Position numbers and translations under genes: made by a program. From assembly GCF_011304195.1 (NCBI RefSeq), contig NZ_CP049887.1, positions 1,426,001-1,490,000 on the forward strand: a DNA stretch of 64,000 bases, in the 5' to 3' direction. A model generated the notes under the pieces. The model was not told where the DNA came from and ran no database searches. It saw only the letters and a list, made by a program, of their open reading frames with translations. How positions within the stretch are numbered: the stretch's first letter is position 1; each line of letters starts with the position of its first letter. This document shows, one piece after another, positions 41,318 through 49,128 of this stretch. Source of the stretch: Vagococcus hydrophili. Its GTDB lineage: Bacteria > Bacillota > Bacilli > Lactobacillales > Vagococcaceae.

Positions 41318-41454
41318 AAAACCATATAGTTCTAGTAATACGGTCTAGAAGTCTCTACAAGTTACCCGTAAAGTAACTTACTATGGCAAAGGTCAAGTTA
41401 TGTCCTTCTGCCGTGACAGGTGGTTTTTCACTTTTAAAAAGGGGAGAAGGACAA
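41318..41454 (+). promoter_or_regulatory. Guanine-type purine riboswitch with Shine-Dalgarno-masking stem
   Basis: The aptamer (41318-41390) shows P1 CCATA/TATGG, P2 TTCTAG/CTAGAA, the J2/3 GTCTCTAC and P3 AAGTTAC/GTAACTT. The base before the 3' P1 strand (41381) is C, the guanine/hypoxanthine-specific form. Downstream, TGTCCTTCTGCC (41401-41412) pairs with GG-g-AGAAGGACA (41442-41453), covering the ribosome site of the permease. This suggests control at translation. A competing helix TAACTT / AAGTTA links it to the aptamer. Confidence 0.88.
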
Positions 41455-42831
41455 ATGAAAGAAAGAATGGATCAATTTTTCGGAATTACCGAATCAGGGT
41501 CTACGTTTAAACGAGAAGTAACAGGAGGATTTACAGCATTTTTAGCCATGTCATACGTGATTTTTGTGAATCCAATTATTTTAGGACAAGCAGGAATGCC
41601 AAAAGATGCCGTCTTTATGTCAACGATTATCTCATCAGCCATTGCCATGTTAATTATGGGATTATGGGCGAGATTTCCACTAGGGTTAGCACCGTGTATG
41701 TCGATGAATGCTTTTTTTGCGTATTCAGTTGTTTTACAAATGGGAAAAACGTGGCAAGAAGCTTTAGCGAGTGTGTTAGTGGCTTCGGTATTATTCTTGA
41801 TTCTAGCTTTTTCAGGCGCTAGATCAAAAATTATTAAAGCAATTCCTATGACAGTGAAACAAGCGGGGACAGTAGGATTAGGAATTTTTATCGCTTTTGT
41901 TAGTTTTAAAAATTCAGGAATTATCGTGCCGGACGAAGGAATGTTTATTAAATTTGGTGGTTTTGATAATCCTAATGTAATTATTGCCTTCTTTGGAATT
42001 ATTACGGCAGCTTTTTTCTTAGTTCGTAAAAATCAATATGCGGTCTTTTTAGGAATGATTGGAGCAGCAGTTTGTGGGCTGTTTATCCGTTTAGGCGCTT
42101 CGATGAACTGGTTCCATTTAAGTGAGAGCGTGGTAGCGACTCTACCTCAATTACCAAAAGGTTCACCAATTGTGGTGCCAACAGTGCCAATGGAGTCGAT
42201 GCTAAATGAGACATTTTTAGTAGCTATTAAAAATCTAGATAAGATGTTATCACTTGATTCTGTAGTTGTAATTCTAACATTTTTATTTTTAGATTTCTTT
42301 GGAACAGCAACAACTCTTTCAGCAGCGGCAACCCAAGTATCTGATATTAAACGAGAAAATTTTGAAGACAACAAACGTATTTATAGTGCCGATGCTTTAG
42401 GTACATTCTTTGGTTCATTATTTGGAACGTCTAGTTTATCGACTTACATTGAATCAGTATCAGGTATTATTGCCGGTGCTAGAACAGGCTTAATGAGTGT
42501 GGTAGTCGCAGGACTTTTCTTATTATCAGCCTTTTTCTATCCAGTCTTGTCCTTAGTGACACCAGCAGTGACAACACCAGCTATGGTGGTCATTGGAATT
42601 TTCATGATGCAAAATATTACAAGTATTAAATGGGATGGCGGCTTTGAAGAAATCATTCCAGCTTTCTTGACCATTGTGATGATGCCACTAACAGGTTCGA
42701 TTGCTTTAGGATTAGTATTAGGTTTCTTAGCCTATGAAATCTGCATGATCTTTGCAGGTCGAGTAAAAGAAATCCCAACAGTCATGCACGTGATCACGAT
42801 TATCTCAATAGCCTATTTATTTACAGTATAG
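41455..42831 (+). CDS. NCS2 purine permease (PbuG/AzgA-like)
   Basis: 458-residue hypoxanthine/guanine-type permease of the AzgA branch of NCS2. Signature parts are GGFTAFLAMSYVIFVNP at the N-terminus, GLAPCMSMNAFFAY, KQAGTVGLGIFIA and DFFGTATTLSAAA, with about 12-14 helices. Start 41455 is inside the riboswitch-controlled region; an in-frame ATG at 41383 lies in the aptamer and is rejected. A guanine riboswitch upstream supports purine uptake. A hairpin repeat follows immediately after the stop. Confidence 0.93.
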   Translation: MKERMDQFFGITESGSTFKREVTGGFTAFLAMSYVIFVNPIILGQAGMPKDAVFMSTIISSAIAMLIMGLWARFPLGLAPCMSMNAFFAYSVVLQMGKTWQEALASVLVASVLFLILAFSGARSKIIKAIPMTVKQAGTVGLGIFIAFVSFKNSGIIVPDEGMFIKFGGFDNPNVIIAFFGIITAAFFLVRKNQYAVFLGMIGAAVCGLFIRLGASMNWFHLSESVVATLPQLPKGSPIVVPTVPMESMLNETFLVAIKNLDKMLSLDSVVVILTFLFLDFFGTATTLSAAATQVSDIKRENFEDNKRIYSADALGTFFGSLFGTSSLSTYIESVSGIIAGARTGLMSVVVAGLFLLSAFFYPVLSLVTPAVTTPAMVVIGIFMMQNITSIKWDGGFEEIIPAFLTIVMMPLTGSIALGLVLGFLAYEICMIFAGRVKEIPTVMHVITIISIAYLFTV

Positions 42832-42952
42832 GGTGTATAAAAAATCGTTTTGCTCAGAGTAACTGGAAGACATGAAAAATAATTCGTGCTTTTTGAATTG
42901 ATTTTCGTGTCTGAAGTTGTCGTGAGAGCTGCCTTTTGAACCCTAACTGAAC
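42832..42952 (+). repeat. Hairpin repeat, single unit
   Basis: About 120 bp starting directly after the permease stop. It forms the same long hairpin as the copies at 15088 and 27181: GCTC/GAGC base, GTAACT with AGTTGT (two wobbles), and AATTC/GAATT around GTGCTTTTT. A terminator follows. Confidence 0.8.
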
Positions 42953-42957
42953 AAGCG

Positions 42958-43000
42958 TAAAACAGGAGGAGACTTTTTAAAGTCTACCTCCTGTTTTTTT
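42958..43000 (+). terminator. Terminator after the repeat
   Basis: AAACAGGAGG / CCTCCTGTTT with inner ACTTT/AAAGT pairing and a run of T. Confidence 0.9.
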
Positions 43001-43290
43001 TATAATGCTTGGATAATTTCCAAAAAATTCAGTAAATACAGAACAAAAATTGAGACGTTTCCTAAAGTTGATAGAACGATAATACCAAATCTTAATGTCC
43101 AGATTCGGTAACCGCCACCATCGTAACTACGCGTTGTTCGTTTGCCTTTATAAGAAAAAATCGCGATTAAAGTAATTAGTAGTAAAATACCTTGAACAAT
43201 CATTGCAGGAAAAATAGAAACAGTTCCCTGATAAACTAAAGAGTAGAGGTACAACGAACTACTGCCTGTTAAAATAGCTAATACAATCAT
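43000..43290 (-). CDS. Small membrane protein of unknown function
   Basis: 96-residue protein with three probable helices (about 1-20, 24-44 and 68-92) and a polar loop KGKRTTRSYDGGGYR. Start 43290 is taken because AAAGGAG lies upstream and the first helix begins there. No family is recognised. It is divergent from the LacI-type regulator gene with a long palindrome between them. Confidence 0.75.
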   Translation of the reverse strand: MIVLAILTGSSSLYLYSLVYQGTVSIFPAMIVQGILLLITLIAIFSYKGKRTTRSYDGGGYRIWTLRFGIIVLSTLGNVSIFVLYLLNFLEIIQAL

Positions 43291-43372
43291 TTTTTTAGTG
43301 ACTCCTTTTTTCTTTTTATTATCATAGCACATAAAAGAAACTAACGGTCTAACAGTTTTGCAAGGTATCTAC

Positions 43373-43430
43373 ATACGACAAATTTTTAAATTTACGCCAA
43401 ATCTGGCGCAAATTTAAAAATTTGTCGTAT
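43373..43430. repeat. 58-bp near-perfect palindrome
   Basis: Each arm is 27 bases: ATACGACAAATTTTTAAATT..., an A/C mismatch, then CGCCA, mirrored after a 4-base AATC loop. It is too long and poorly placed for a normal operator and has no T tract for a terminator. It sits between two divergent genes. Possible natures are a miniature mobile element, an extruding cruciform or a regulatory site. Confidence 0.75.
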
Positions 43431-43538
43431 ATCAAAAGGAAACAAATCCAGAAATTCTTTTTCTTATAACACCCAATTTCGTAGAGATTTATTGTACAAT
43501 TAAGTTAAAAGAAAATGAATTCATTGAAGAGGTAATGT

Positions 43539-44528
43539 ATGAAAAAAAACGTCACTATTTCTGATGTTGCTAAACAAGCAGAAGTCTCAAAAACAACTAT
43601 TTCAAGATATTTAAATGGTCGGTTTGGTAATATGTCTGCTGAAACGAAGGATCGAATAGAGCAAGTTATTTCTGATTTAAATTATCGCCCGAATCGCCAA
43701 GCACAGGCGCTAAAATCTAAAAGAAGCTATTTGATAGGTGTGATTGTATCAGATATTTCAAACATGTACTCATCACTCCTTTTAAAAGGAATCGGTGAAG
43801 TTTTAGGAGACGCGGGGTATCAAATGATTATTATGGATGCTGCTAACTCCATCGAAAAAGAGCAAGATTTATTGCATAAATTGATTGATCAAAGTGTAGA
43901 GGGCATAATTTTACAACCTTCATCAAGAGAAGCTAGTCATTATCAATTTATTAAAGATGAAAATATTCCATTGTTACTTGTAGATAGAGGTATTGAACCA
44001 TTAATATTCCCGTTAGTAACAACCGATAATGAAGATGCAACAAAAAAAATGCTAACTCTTATTTTAGAAAAAAAATATGAACGAATTGTAGTTATTAGTG
44101 AACCCTTAGCTGATATCGTGACAAGAGAAATTAGGTACCAATCGATTAAAGAAACAGTGAAACGCAGAAAATGTTTACTTAATTTAGTGGAAGTGACCAA
44201 AGAAACTAATTTGAAGAATGAGATAAAAAAATCTTTAAGTTATAGTGAAAAAACTGTCATTTTTGCTTCTAACGGTAAAATGTTAATGGAGATTTTAACT
44301 ATATTAATTACTGAGGGGATTGAGATACCTGAAAAAATTGGTGTGACAGGATTTGATGATTGGAATCTTTCGGCACTTGTTGGACCAGGCATCACAAGTA
44401 TCGAACAACAAACACAGAAAATTGGAAATGTTTCAGGGAAGCAGATGTTGGCGTATTTAGAAGATGAAGAGAAAAAAGATGAAACAAGGATTGTAACAGC
44501 TGATATTATGAATCGCAACTCATTATAG
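43539..44528 (+). CDS. LacI family regulator (probable KdgR)
   Basis: 329-residue LacI/GalR regulator with N-terminal HTH (ISDVAKQAEVSKTTISRYLNG, hinge NYRPNRQAQALKSKR) and periplasmic-binding-like effector domain (LLVDRGIEP, GVTGFDDWNLSALVGPGITSI). The 2-keto-3-deoxygluconate operon follows behind two ACCGGT-centred operators typical of LacI proteins. It is therefore probably the local repressor, responding to KDG or a related acid. The gene has its own terminator. Confidence 0.92.
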   Translation: MKKNVTISDVAKQAEVSKTTISRYLNGRFGNMSAETKDRIEQVISDLNYRPNRQAQALKSKRSYLIGVIVSDISNMYSSLLLKGIGEVLGDAGYQMIIMDAANSIEKEQDLLHKLIDQSVEGIILQPSSREASHYQFIKDENIPLLLVDRGIEPLIFPLVTTDNEDATKKMLTLILEKKYERIVVISEPLADIVTREIRYQSIKETVKRRKCLLNLVEVTKETNLKNEIKKSLSYSEKTVIFASNGKMLMEILTILITEGIEIPEKIGVTGFDDWNLSALVGPGITSIEQQTQKIGNVSGKQMLAYLEDEEKKDETRIVTADIMNRNSL

Positions 44529-44555
44529 AAATGTTATTTAATAAAAAACAAAAAG

Positions 44556-44606
44556 TAAGTTCTTATTTAGGAAATCGGTTTCCAAATAAGGGCTTATTTT
44601 TTTTGA
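44556..44606 (+). terminator. Terminator after the LacI-family gene
   Basis: Stem CTTATTT-A-GGAAA / TTTCC-A-AATAAG around TCGG, extended by TAAG/CTTA, followed by a T run. Confidence 0.85.
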
Positions 44607-44617
44607 TGTTTTTTAAA

Positions 44618-44680
44618 AAGAAAACGCTTGCTTTATTTAGTTAACCGGTTTACTATTTGTTTATAGAAACCGGTTAACTA
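44618..44680 (+). promoter_or_regulatory. Promoter with two LacI-type operators
   Basis: TTGCTT (44628-44633), a 17-bp spacer and TACTAT (44651-44656). TTAACCGGTTTA (44641-44652) lies in the spacer and AAACCGGTTAAC (44667-44678) downstream, 25 bp apart centre to centre. AGAAAACGCTTGCT just upstream resembles a catabolite (cre) site. The layout predicts repression by the upstream LacI protein. Confidence 0.75.
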
Positions 44681-44699
44681 ATTGAGAGGACAATGAAAA

Positions 44700-45431
44700 A
44701 TGAAAAAAATCGTATTAAATTTGTTAGTGTTTAATCAACAATTTACTGAGGGCGAAATGCAAAAAGAACTCGTTATAAAGGGAATTGGATTAGGTTTTAA
44801 TCAAATAGAAGTCAGAAGAGAGTACTTTAGAGATATTAAAAGTGAGTTGTTAGAAATTAATCAACTTGTTAAAAATCATAACCTTGAGTTATTTTATAGT
44901 GTTCCTGAAGAAGTTTTTGTAGAAGGTAACATTAATCCAAAATTGACAGAATATCTATTAGAGGCTAAAGAAATGGGTGCTCGTCATATCAAGTGGAATA
45001 TCGGTGATTTTAAAAATTTTACAGGAGATTTGAATGAATTAGAAAAATTAACAGGCATGGGAATCAACGTAACTATCGAAAATGATCAGACTGAAATCTC
45101 AGGAAAAATTCAATCTATTCAAGAATTTATGAAAGCGGTAACGAATAAGAAGTTAGACATTGGTTATGTTTACGATCTAGGTAATTGGCGTTTTGTCGAG
45201 GAAGATGAGAGGAAAGCCGCTCAAAAATTAAAAGAGTATGTGACGTATATTCACGTTAAGGATGTCGATATGACAACGGGTAAACCAGTTGTAGCAGGGT
45301 TAGATCAGGGAGAAATCAATTGGCGAGATATTCTGGAAGTATTACCAACGAATGTGCCAGTGGCTATCGAATATCCGACAACAAAGGATGAAGAAATAAA
45401 AAGAGCGAAAAAACTACTAGAGGAAGTGTAA
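44700..45431 (+). CDS. Sugar phosphate isomerase/epimerase-like TIM barrel protein
   Basis: 243-residue protein of the xylose-isomerase-like/AP-endonuclease-2 TIM barrel superfamily. Metal-ligand-like positions are Glu in VTIENDQTE, Asp in YVYDLGNWRF, His in YIHVKDVD and Glu in VAIEYPTT. Such enzymes isomerise, epimerise or dehydrate sugars and sugar acids. It heads the KDG/hexulose-phosphate operon and may form the first intermediate. GAGAGGA lies 9 bases before the ATG. The exact reaction is unknown. Confidence 0.85.
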   Translation: MKKIVLNLLVFNQQFTEGEMQKELVIKGIGLGFNQIEVRREYFRDIKSELLEINQLVKNHNLELFYSVPEEVFVEGNINPKLTEYLLEAKEMGARHIKWNIGDFKNFTGDLNELEKLTGMGINVTIENDQTEISGKIQSIQEFMKAVTNKKLDIGYVYDLGNWRFVEEDERKAAQKLKEYVTYIHVKDVDMTTGKPVVAGLDQGEINWRDILEVLPTNVPVAIEYPTTKDEEIKRAKKLLEEV

Positions 45432-45433
45432 CC

Positions 45434-45676
45434 ATGGAAAATCAAACAAAAATCGACCCAGAAAAATTTGCTTATCATTTTGTAGATACGATTAAACGTC
45501 CGAATATGGGCACAGAAGAAATGGAAAAAGCAGCCAAAGAATCATTAGCTGCTTACTTAACAGCTTACTATATCGCCCAACGATTTAATAACTTAGAAAA
45601 TACATTCTTTAAAGAAGAACAGCACCATGAAGTATCAACATATCAAAAAATATTAAGTGAACTCAATCAATATTAA
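45434..45676 (+). CDS. Small operon protein of unknown function
   Basis: 80-residue soluble, helical protein (EKFAYHFVDTIKRPNMGTEEMEKAAKESLAAYLTAYYIAQRF). It starts two bases after the preceding gene and lies 17 bases before the permease. No family is recognised. It may be a small subunit or regulator of the enzyme or permease beside it. Confidence 0.75.
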   Translation: MENQTKIDPEKFAYHFVDTIKRPNMGTEEMEKAAKESLAAYLTAYYIAQRFNNLENTFFKEEQHHEVSTYQKILSELNQY

Positions 45677-45693
45677 TTAGGGGAGGTTTTATT

Positions 45694-46965
45694 GTGGCAA
45701 GTGCAGTAACAGGAATACTACTAATTATCACATTTATCATCTTTATTATTTATGCCATGAAGGGTGGCAATTTAACTGTTGGATTTTTCGTCATGGCAGT
45801 TTTATGGACAATTATCGGTATGGTTCCTTTTAATCAAGCGATTAAAGAAATTTTTACTGAACCTGTTTTAAATTACGGAAAAACAGCGTCCTATATTATT
45901 TTTGGTTCATGGTTTGGTCGAGTGTTAGTGGATACAGGAATTGCAGGAAGCATTAGTCGTCGAACTGAAAAAGTGGGTAAGAAAAGTCCAGTTATTGCGA
46001 CAATTCTTATTGCATTAGTGATTGCGCTAATTTTTACCAGTTCTTATGGTGTGGGATCTGCCATTGCAGTAGGTGTGATACTGCTTCCAATTATGTTTTC
46101 CATGGGAGTTCCTAAACATATTGCTGTAACCGTTTTTACGATGTCAATTGGTGCGGCGATGTATGTCAATAATGTGTTGTTTGTTCAATTTCAAGTGTTC
46201 TTTCCTAAAGTTGAATGGGGGAGCCACTACCAACGATTTGGCTTTGTAGCTATGGGAATTCAAATGGCTATCGTTATTCTATTTATTTTATTTAATGCTA
46301 AAAAAATTAAGAATGGTGAGCCGATTATTGTAACAGCTGAAGATGGAGAGGAACAAGTTGAGGTTTCTAAATGGACATATATCTTGCCTGTTTTGCCAGT
46401 TCTTTTAAGTATTTTTGCTAAGTGGGATGCGATACCAGCTTTATTGATTTCAATCATTATAGCATTTTTAACTACTGGAAACATGAAAAGCTATACAAGA
46501 TTTGTGACGAAGATGAATGAAACCGCTAAACATGCGATTAGTGATATTGCGGGTCTGCTTATTATGTTATTTGTTTTAACCATGTTTCAATCAGCAGCCA
46601 TTCATGCCATGTCAGGTTTTACAGATGTGTTTCAAGCGATTTTACCAAGTAGCAAATTGGTGTTAGTCATTATTGTGGCAATAGTAGCCCCGCTTTCTTA
46701 TTTTAGAGGTCCGTTAATGCTTTACGGAGCAGGTGCTGCGACGGCTGCTATCTTTGTTGGAACCGGTATGTTTGATCAGTACTTCTTATATGGTTTGTTA
46801 GTCGTTCCTTCTATGATGGGAGTGTCAGCATGTATTACTCAATCGTGGAATTTATGGTCTGTTCAATATGCAGAACTTGATACGAAAACTTTTCTTTTAA
46901 CAGGCTTACCTTGGGCATGGGTAGCGACTGTCTTGAATTTATTTGCCGCTTATTTTTTACTATAA
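45694..46965 (+). CDS. Permease of the ion-transporter/GntP-like type
   Basis: 423-residue membrane protein with about twelve helices, a GTG start and GGGGAGG upstream. The pattern (SSYGVGSAIAVGVILLPIMFSMGVP, the helix-turn segment SIGAAMYVNNVLF and a repeat of the same fold in the second half, SYFRGPLMLYGAGAATAAIF) resembles gluconate/citrate/ion-transporter superfamily permeases. As the only transporter in the KDG operon, it should import the starting sugar acid. The substrate is not determined. Confidence 0.85.
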   Translation: MASAVTGILLIITFIIFIIYAMKGGNLTVGFFVMAVLWTIIGMVPFNQAIKEIFTEPVLNYGKTASYIIFGSWFGRVLVDTGIAGSISRRTEKVGKKSPVIATILIALVIALIFTSSYGVGSAIAVGVILLPIMFSMGVPKHIAVTVFTMSIGAAMYVNNVLFVQFQVFFPKVEWGSHYQRFGFVAMGIQMAIVILFILFNAKKIKNGEPIIVTAEDGEEQVEVSKWTYILPVLPVLLSIFAKWDAIPALLISIIIAFLTTGNMKSYTRFVTKMNETAKHAISDIAGLLIMLFVLTMFQSAAIHAMSGFTDVFQAILPSSKLVLVIIVAIVAPLSYFRGPLMLYGAGAATAAIFVGTGMFDQYFLYGLLVVPSMMGVSACITQSWNLWSVQYAELDTKTFLLTGLPWAWVATVLNLFAAYFLL

Positions 46966-46986
46966 CAATTAATGGAGGAATGAATC

Positions 46987-47946
46987 ATGAGTGAATTTTT
47001 AACAATCGGAGAACCAATCGCCCTTTTTGGGTCAGAGGAAGTTGACAAGAGCTTGAAGGACGCTAAATATTTTCAGAAATTTTTAGCAGGAGCGGAAGTT
47101 AATGTGGCTGTCGGTGTTTCAAGATATGGTCACAGTACGGAATATATTACAGCGTTAGGAAAAGATCCTTTTGGTGATTTTATTAAAGATCAATTAGTGG
47201 AAAATAATATCGGAACAAATTATATCTCTGAGTCAGACGAGTATTGGACGGCTTTTCAATTAAAAGATCGTGTGAGTCATGGAGACCCAAGTATTCATTA
47301 TTTCAGAAAAGGTTCGGCTGCTGCTCATTTCAAGAAAGAAAATTTAGACCATATTGATTTTTCAGAAGTCAAAATGGCTCATTTATCAGGCATTTTTCCA
47401 GCTATATCAAGTGAAGCTTTAGAAAGCTTTAGATACTTTGTTGAACTATTAGAAAAAAATAACATTAAAACAACTTTCGACCCAAATTTACGTCCTCAGT
47501 TATGGGAAAGTAAGGAAGTGATGGTTGAAACAATTAATGAATTAGCTTCTCATGCTAACATTATTCTTCCAGGTATTAACGAAGGTGACATTTTAGTTGG
47601 CAGTAGAGATCCTGAAGTGATTGCTGATTTTTATCTGACAAATGGTAATCAAACAGAAGCGGTTATTGTTAAATTAGGAGCAGAAGGAGCGTTTGTTAAA
47701 GAAAGAAATGGAAATAGTTTTGTTGTTAAAGGGTTTAAAGTGTCAGAAGTAGTTGATACTGTTGGAGCAGGAGATGGTTTTGCGGCTGGGGTAATTAGCG
47801 CTTTAATGGAAGGTTTAAGTATAAAAGAAGCAGTTATCAGAGGAAATGCGACAGGAGCATTTGCAGTTCAAACACCGGGAGACAACGATGGTTATCCAAC
47901 ACCTAAGATGTTAGAAAAATTTTTGGCAGAAGAAAAGGTGTTTTAA
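46987..47946 (+). CDS. kdgK: 2-keto-3-deoxygluconate kinase (PfkB family)
   Basis: 319-residue PfkB-family kinase predicted to phosphorylate KDG to 2-keto-3-deoxy-6-phosphogluconate. N-terminal GEPIALFGS and AGAEVNVAVGVSRYG, a TFDPNLRPQLWES motif typical of KDG kinases, and the anion-hole/catalytic VDTVGAGDGFAAG are present. It has a good ribosome site (GGAGGA). KDPG aldolase is encoded later in the operon and gives the next step. Confidence 0.92.
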   Translation: MSEFLTIGEPIALFGSEEVDKSLKDAKYFQKFLAGAEVNVAVGVSRYGHSTEYITALGKDPFGDFIKDQLVENNIGTNYISESDEYWTAFQLKDRVSHGDPSIHYFRKGSAAAHFKKENLDHIDFSEVKMAHLSGIFPAISSEALESFRYFVELLEKNNIKTTFDPNLRPQLWESKEVMVETINELASHANIILPGINEGDILVGSRDPEVIADFYLTNGNQTEAVIVKLGAEGAFVKERNGNSFVVKGFKVSEVVDTVGAGDGFAAGVISALMEGLSIKEAVIRGNATGAFAVQTPGDNDGYPTPKMLEKFLAEEKVF

Positions 47947-47947
47947 A

Positions 47948-48571
47948 ATGAAATTACAAGTAGCGATAGACCGAGTGAGTTTAGCAGAAGCAGTAACGTT
48001 AGCCAGTCAATTAAATGGAAAAGTCGATATCATTGAAATGGGAACTTCCTTGATCAAAGATTACGGCAATGAGGCGATTGTCAAACTAAGAGCTGCCTTA
48101 CCAGATAGTCAGCTTTTATCAGATATTAAGACTATTGATGAAGGGGAATATGAATTTAATCAAGGATTCAAAAATGGCGCAGATATTCTAACCGTCATGG
48201 GAGCTTCATCTCTTGATACTATTAGATTATGCGAGAAAGTATCTAAAGAGTATCAAAAAACGATGATGATTGATTTATTAGAAGTGGGAGAAACTAAAAT
48301 AGAAAAATTACAAGAATTTAAGTCGGCAATCTTTTGTTTACACCATTCAATTGACAAATCAGACTCTTGGAATGTGGTTGAAACGGTTTCTGAGTTTCAT
48401 GCTAAATTTCCAGAAATTCAGCGTTTAGCTATTGCTGGTGGGATTGATTTGTCCCAAGCAGAAGCGCTAAAAAAACAAGGGTTGATGGAAATTATTATTG
48501 TGGGATCAAGTATCACAAAAGCAGTCGATTCAATAAGGGAAGCTAAAAAATTTATGGAGGTAATTGCCTAA
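47948..48571 (+). CDS. 3-hexulose-6-phosphate synthase / keto-gulonate-phosphate decarboxylase family
   Basis: 207-residue OMP-decarboxylase-fold enzyme. The metal and catalytic signature is DIKTID (about 60-65), with Glu in DIIEMGTSLIKDYG and a phosphate-binding end AIAGGIDLSQA ... IIVGSSIT. Members either join formaldehyde and ribulose-5-phosphate or decarboxylate 3-keto-gulonate-6-phosphate to a pentulose phosphate. Pairing with the SIS isomerase next door favours the hexulose-phosphate version, but in this operon it may run backwards or act on a sugar acid. It overlaps the next gene by one base. Confidence 0.88.
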   Translation: MKLQVAIDRVSLAEAVTLASQLNGKVDIIEMGTSLIKDYGNEAIVKLRAALPDSQLLSDIKTIDEGEYEFNQGFKNGADILTVMGASSLDTIRLCEKVSKEYQKTMMIDLLEVGETKIEKLQEFKSAIFCLHHSIDKSDSWNVVETVSEFHAKFPEIQRLAIAGGIDLSQAEALKKQGLMEIIIVGSSITKAVDSIREAKKFMEVIA

Positions 48572-49113
48572 TGGACGCAATTAAATTAGTCATGGAAGAA
48601 ATAAATACAGTAATGAATTTGGTAGATGAGAAAGAATTGGATGCAGCTCTACCATTTCTTACAAAGGAAAAGCGAATTTTTATTACAGGGGCAGGTCGAA
48701 GTGGTTTTCAAGCTAAAGGATTTGCTATGCGTTTAATGCATATTGGTTACACTGATTATGTGTTAGGTGAAACAATTACGCCTTCGATTAAAGAAGGAGA
48801 CACTTGGGTGGCAATTTCAGGGTCAGGAACAACTAAAGGAATTTTAATGGAGACGGAAGTGGCTAAAGCTAAAGGATTAAACATCATCGTGTTAACGAGT
48901 GATAAAGAATCAAAATTAGCTCAATTAGCGGATCATACAATCATTGTCCCAGGTGCTACCAAAACAGGAGCAGGCGTTAAATCACAACAATTGCTTTCAT
49001 CTTTGTTTGATCAAACAGTCCACATTACATTAGATGCTCTAACCTTAAAGCTAGCTGAAAGAGATAATACCTCTAATCAAGAAGCTTTAGCAGGTCATGT
49101 TAATGTTGAGTAA
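48571..49113 (+). CDS. 6-phospho-3-hexuloisomerase family SIS protein
   Basis: 180-residue SIS-domain isomerase of the PHI/HxlB type. Sugar-phosphate site parts are ITGAGRSGFQAKGFAMRL, AISGSGTTKG and VLTSDKESKLAQLADHTIIVPGA; the catalytic His/Glu region follows. It interconverts 3-hexulose-6-phosphate and fructose-6-phosphate in the RuMP pathway. The start overlaps the stop of the synthase gene, as usual for this pair. Confidence 0.9.
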   Translation: MDAIKLVMEEINTVMNLVDEKELDAALPFLTKEKRIFITGAGRSGFQAKGFAMRLMHIGYTDYVLGETITPSIKEGDTWVAISGSGTTKGILMETEVAKAKGLNIIVLTSDKESKLAQLADHTIIVPGATKTGAGVKSQQLLSSLFDQTVHITLDALTLKLAERDNTSNQEALAGHVNVE

Positions 49114-49128
49114 GAAGCGAGGTTAACG

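Noticed and set aside
44553-44606. Third LacI-type operator (GGAAATCGGTTTCC)
   Set aside because: The symmetry is explained by the terminator stem with its T run. It lacks the ACCGGT centre of the two operators downstream.
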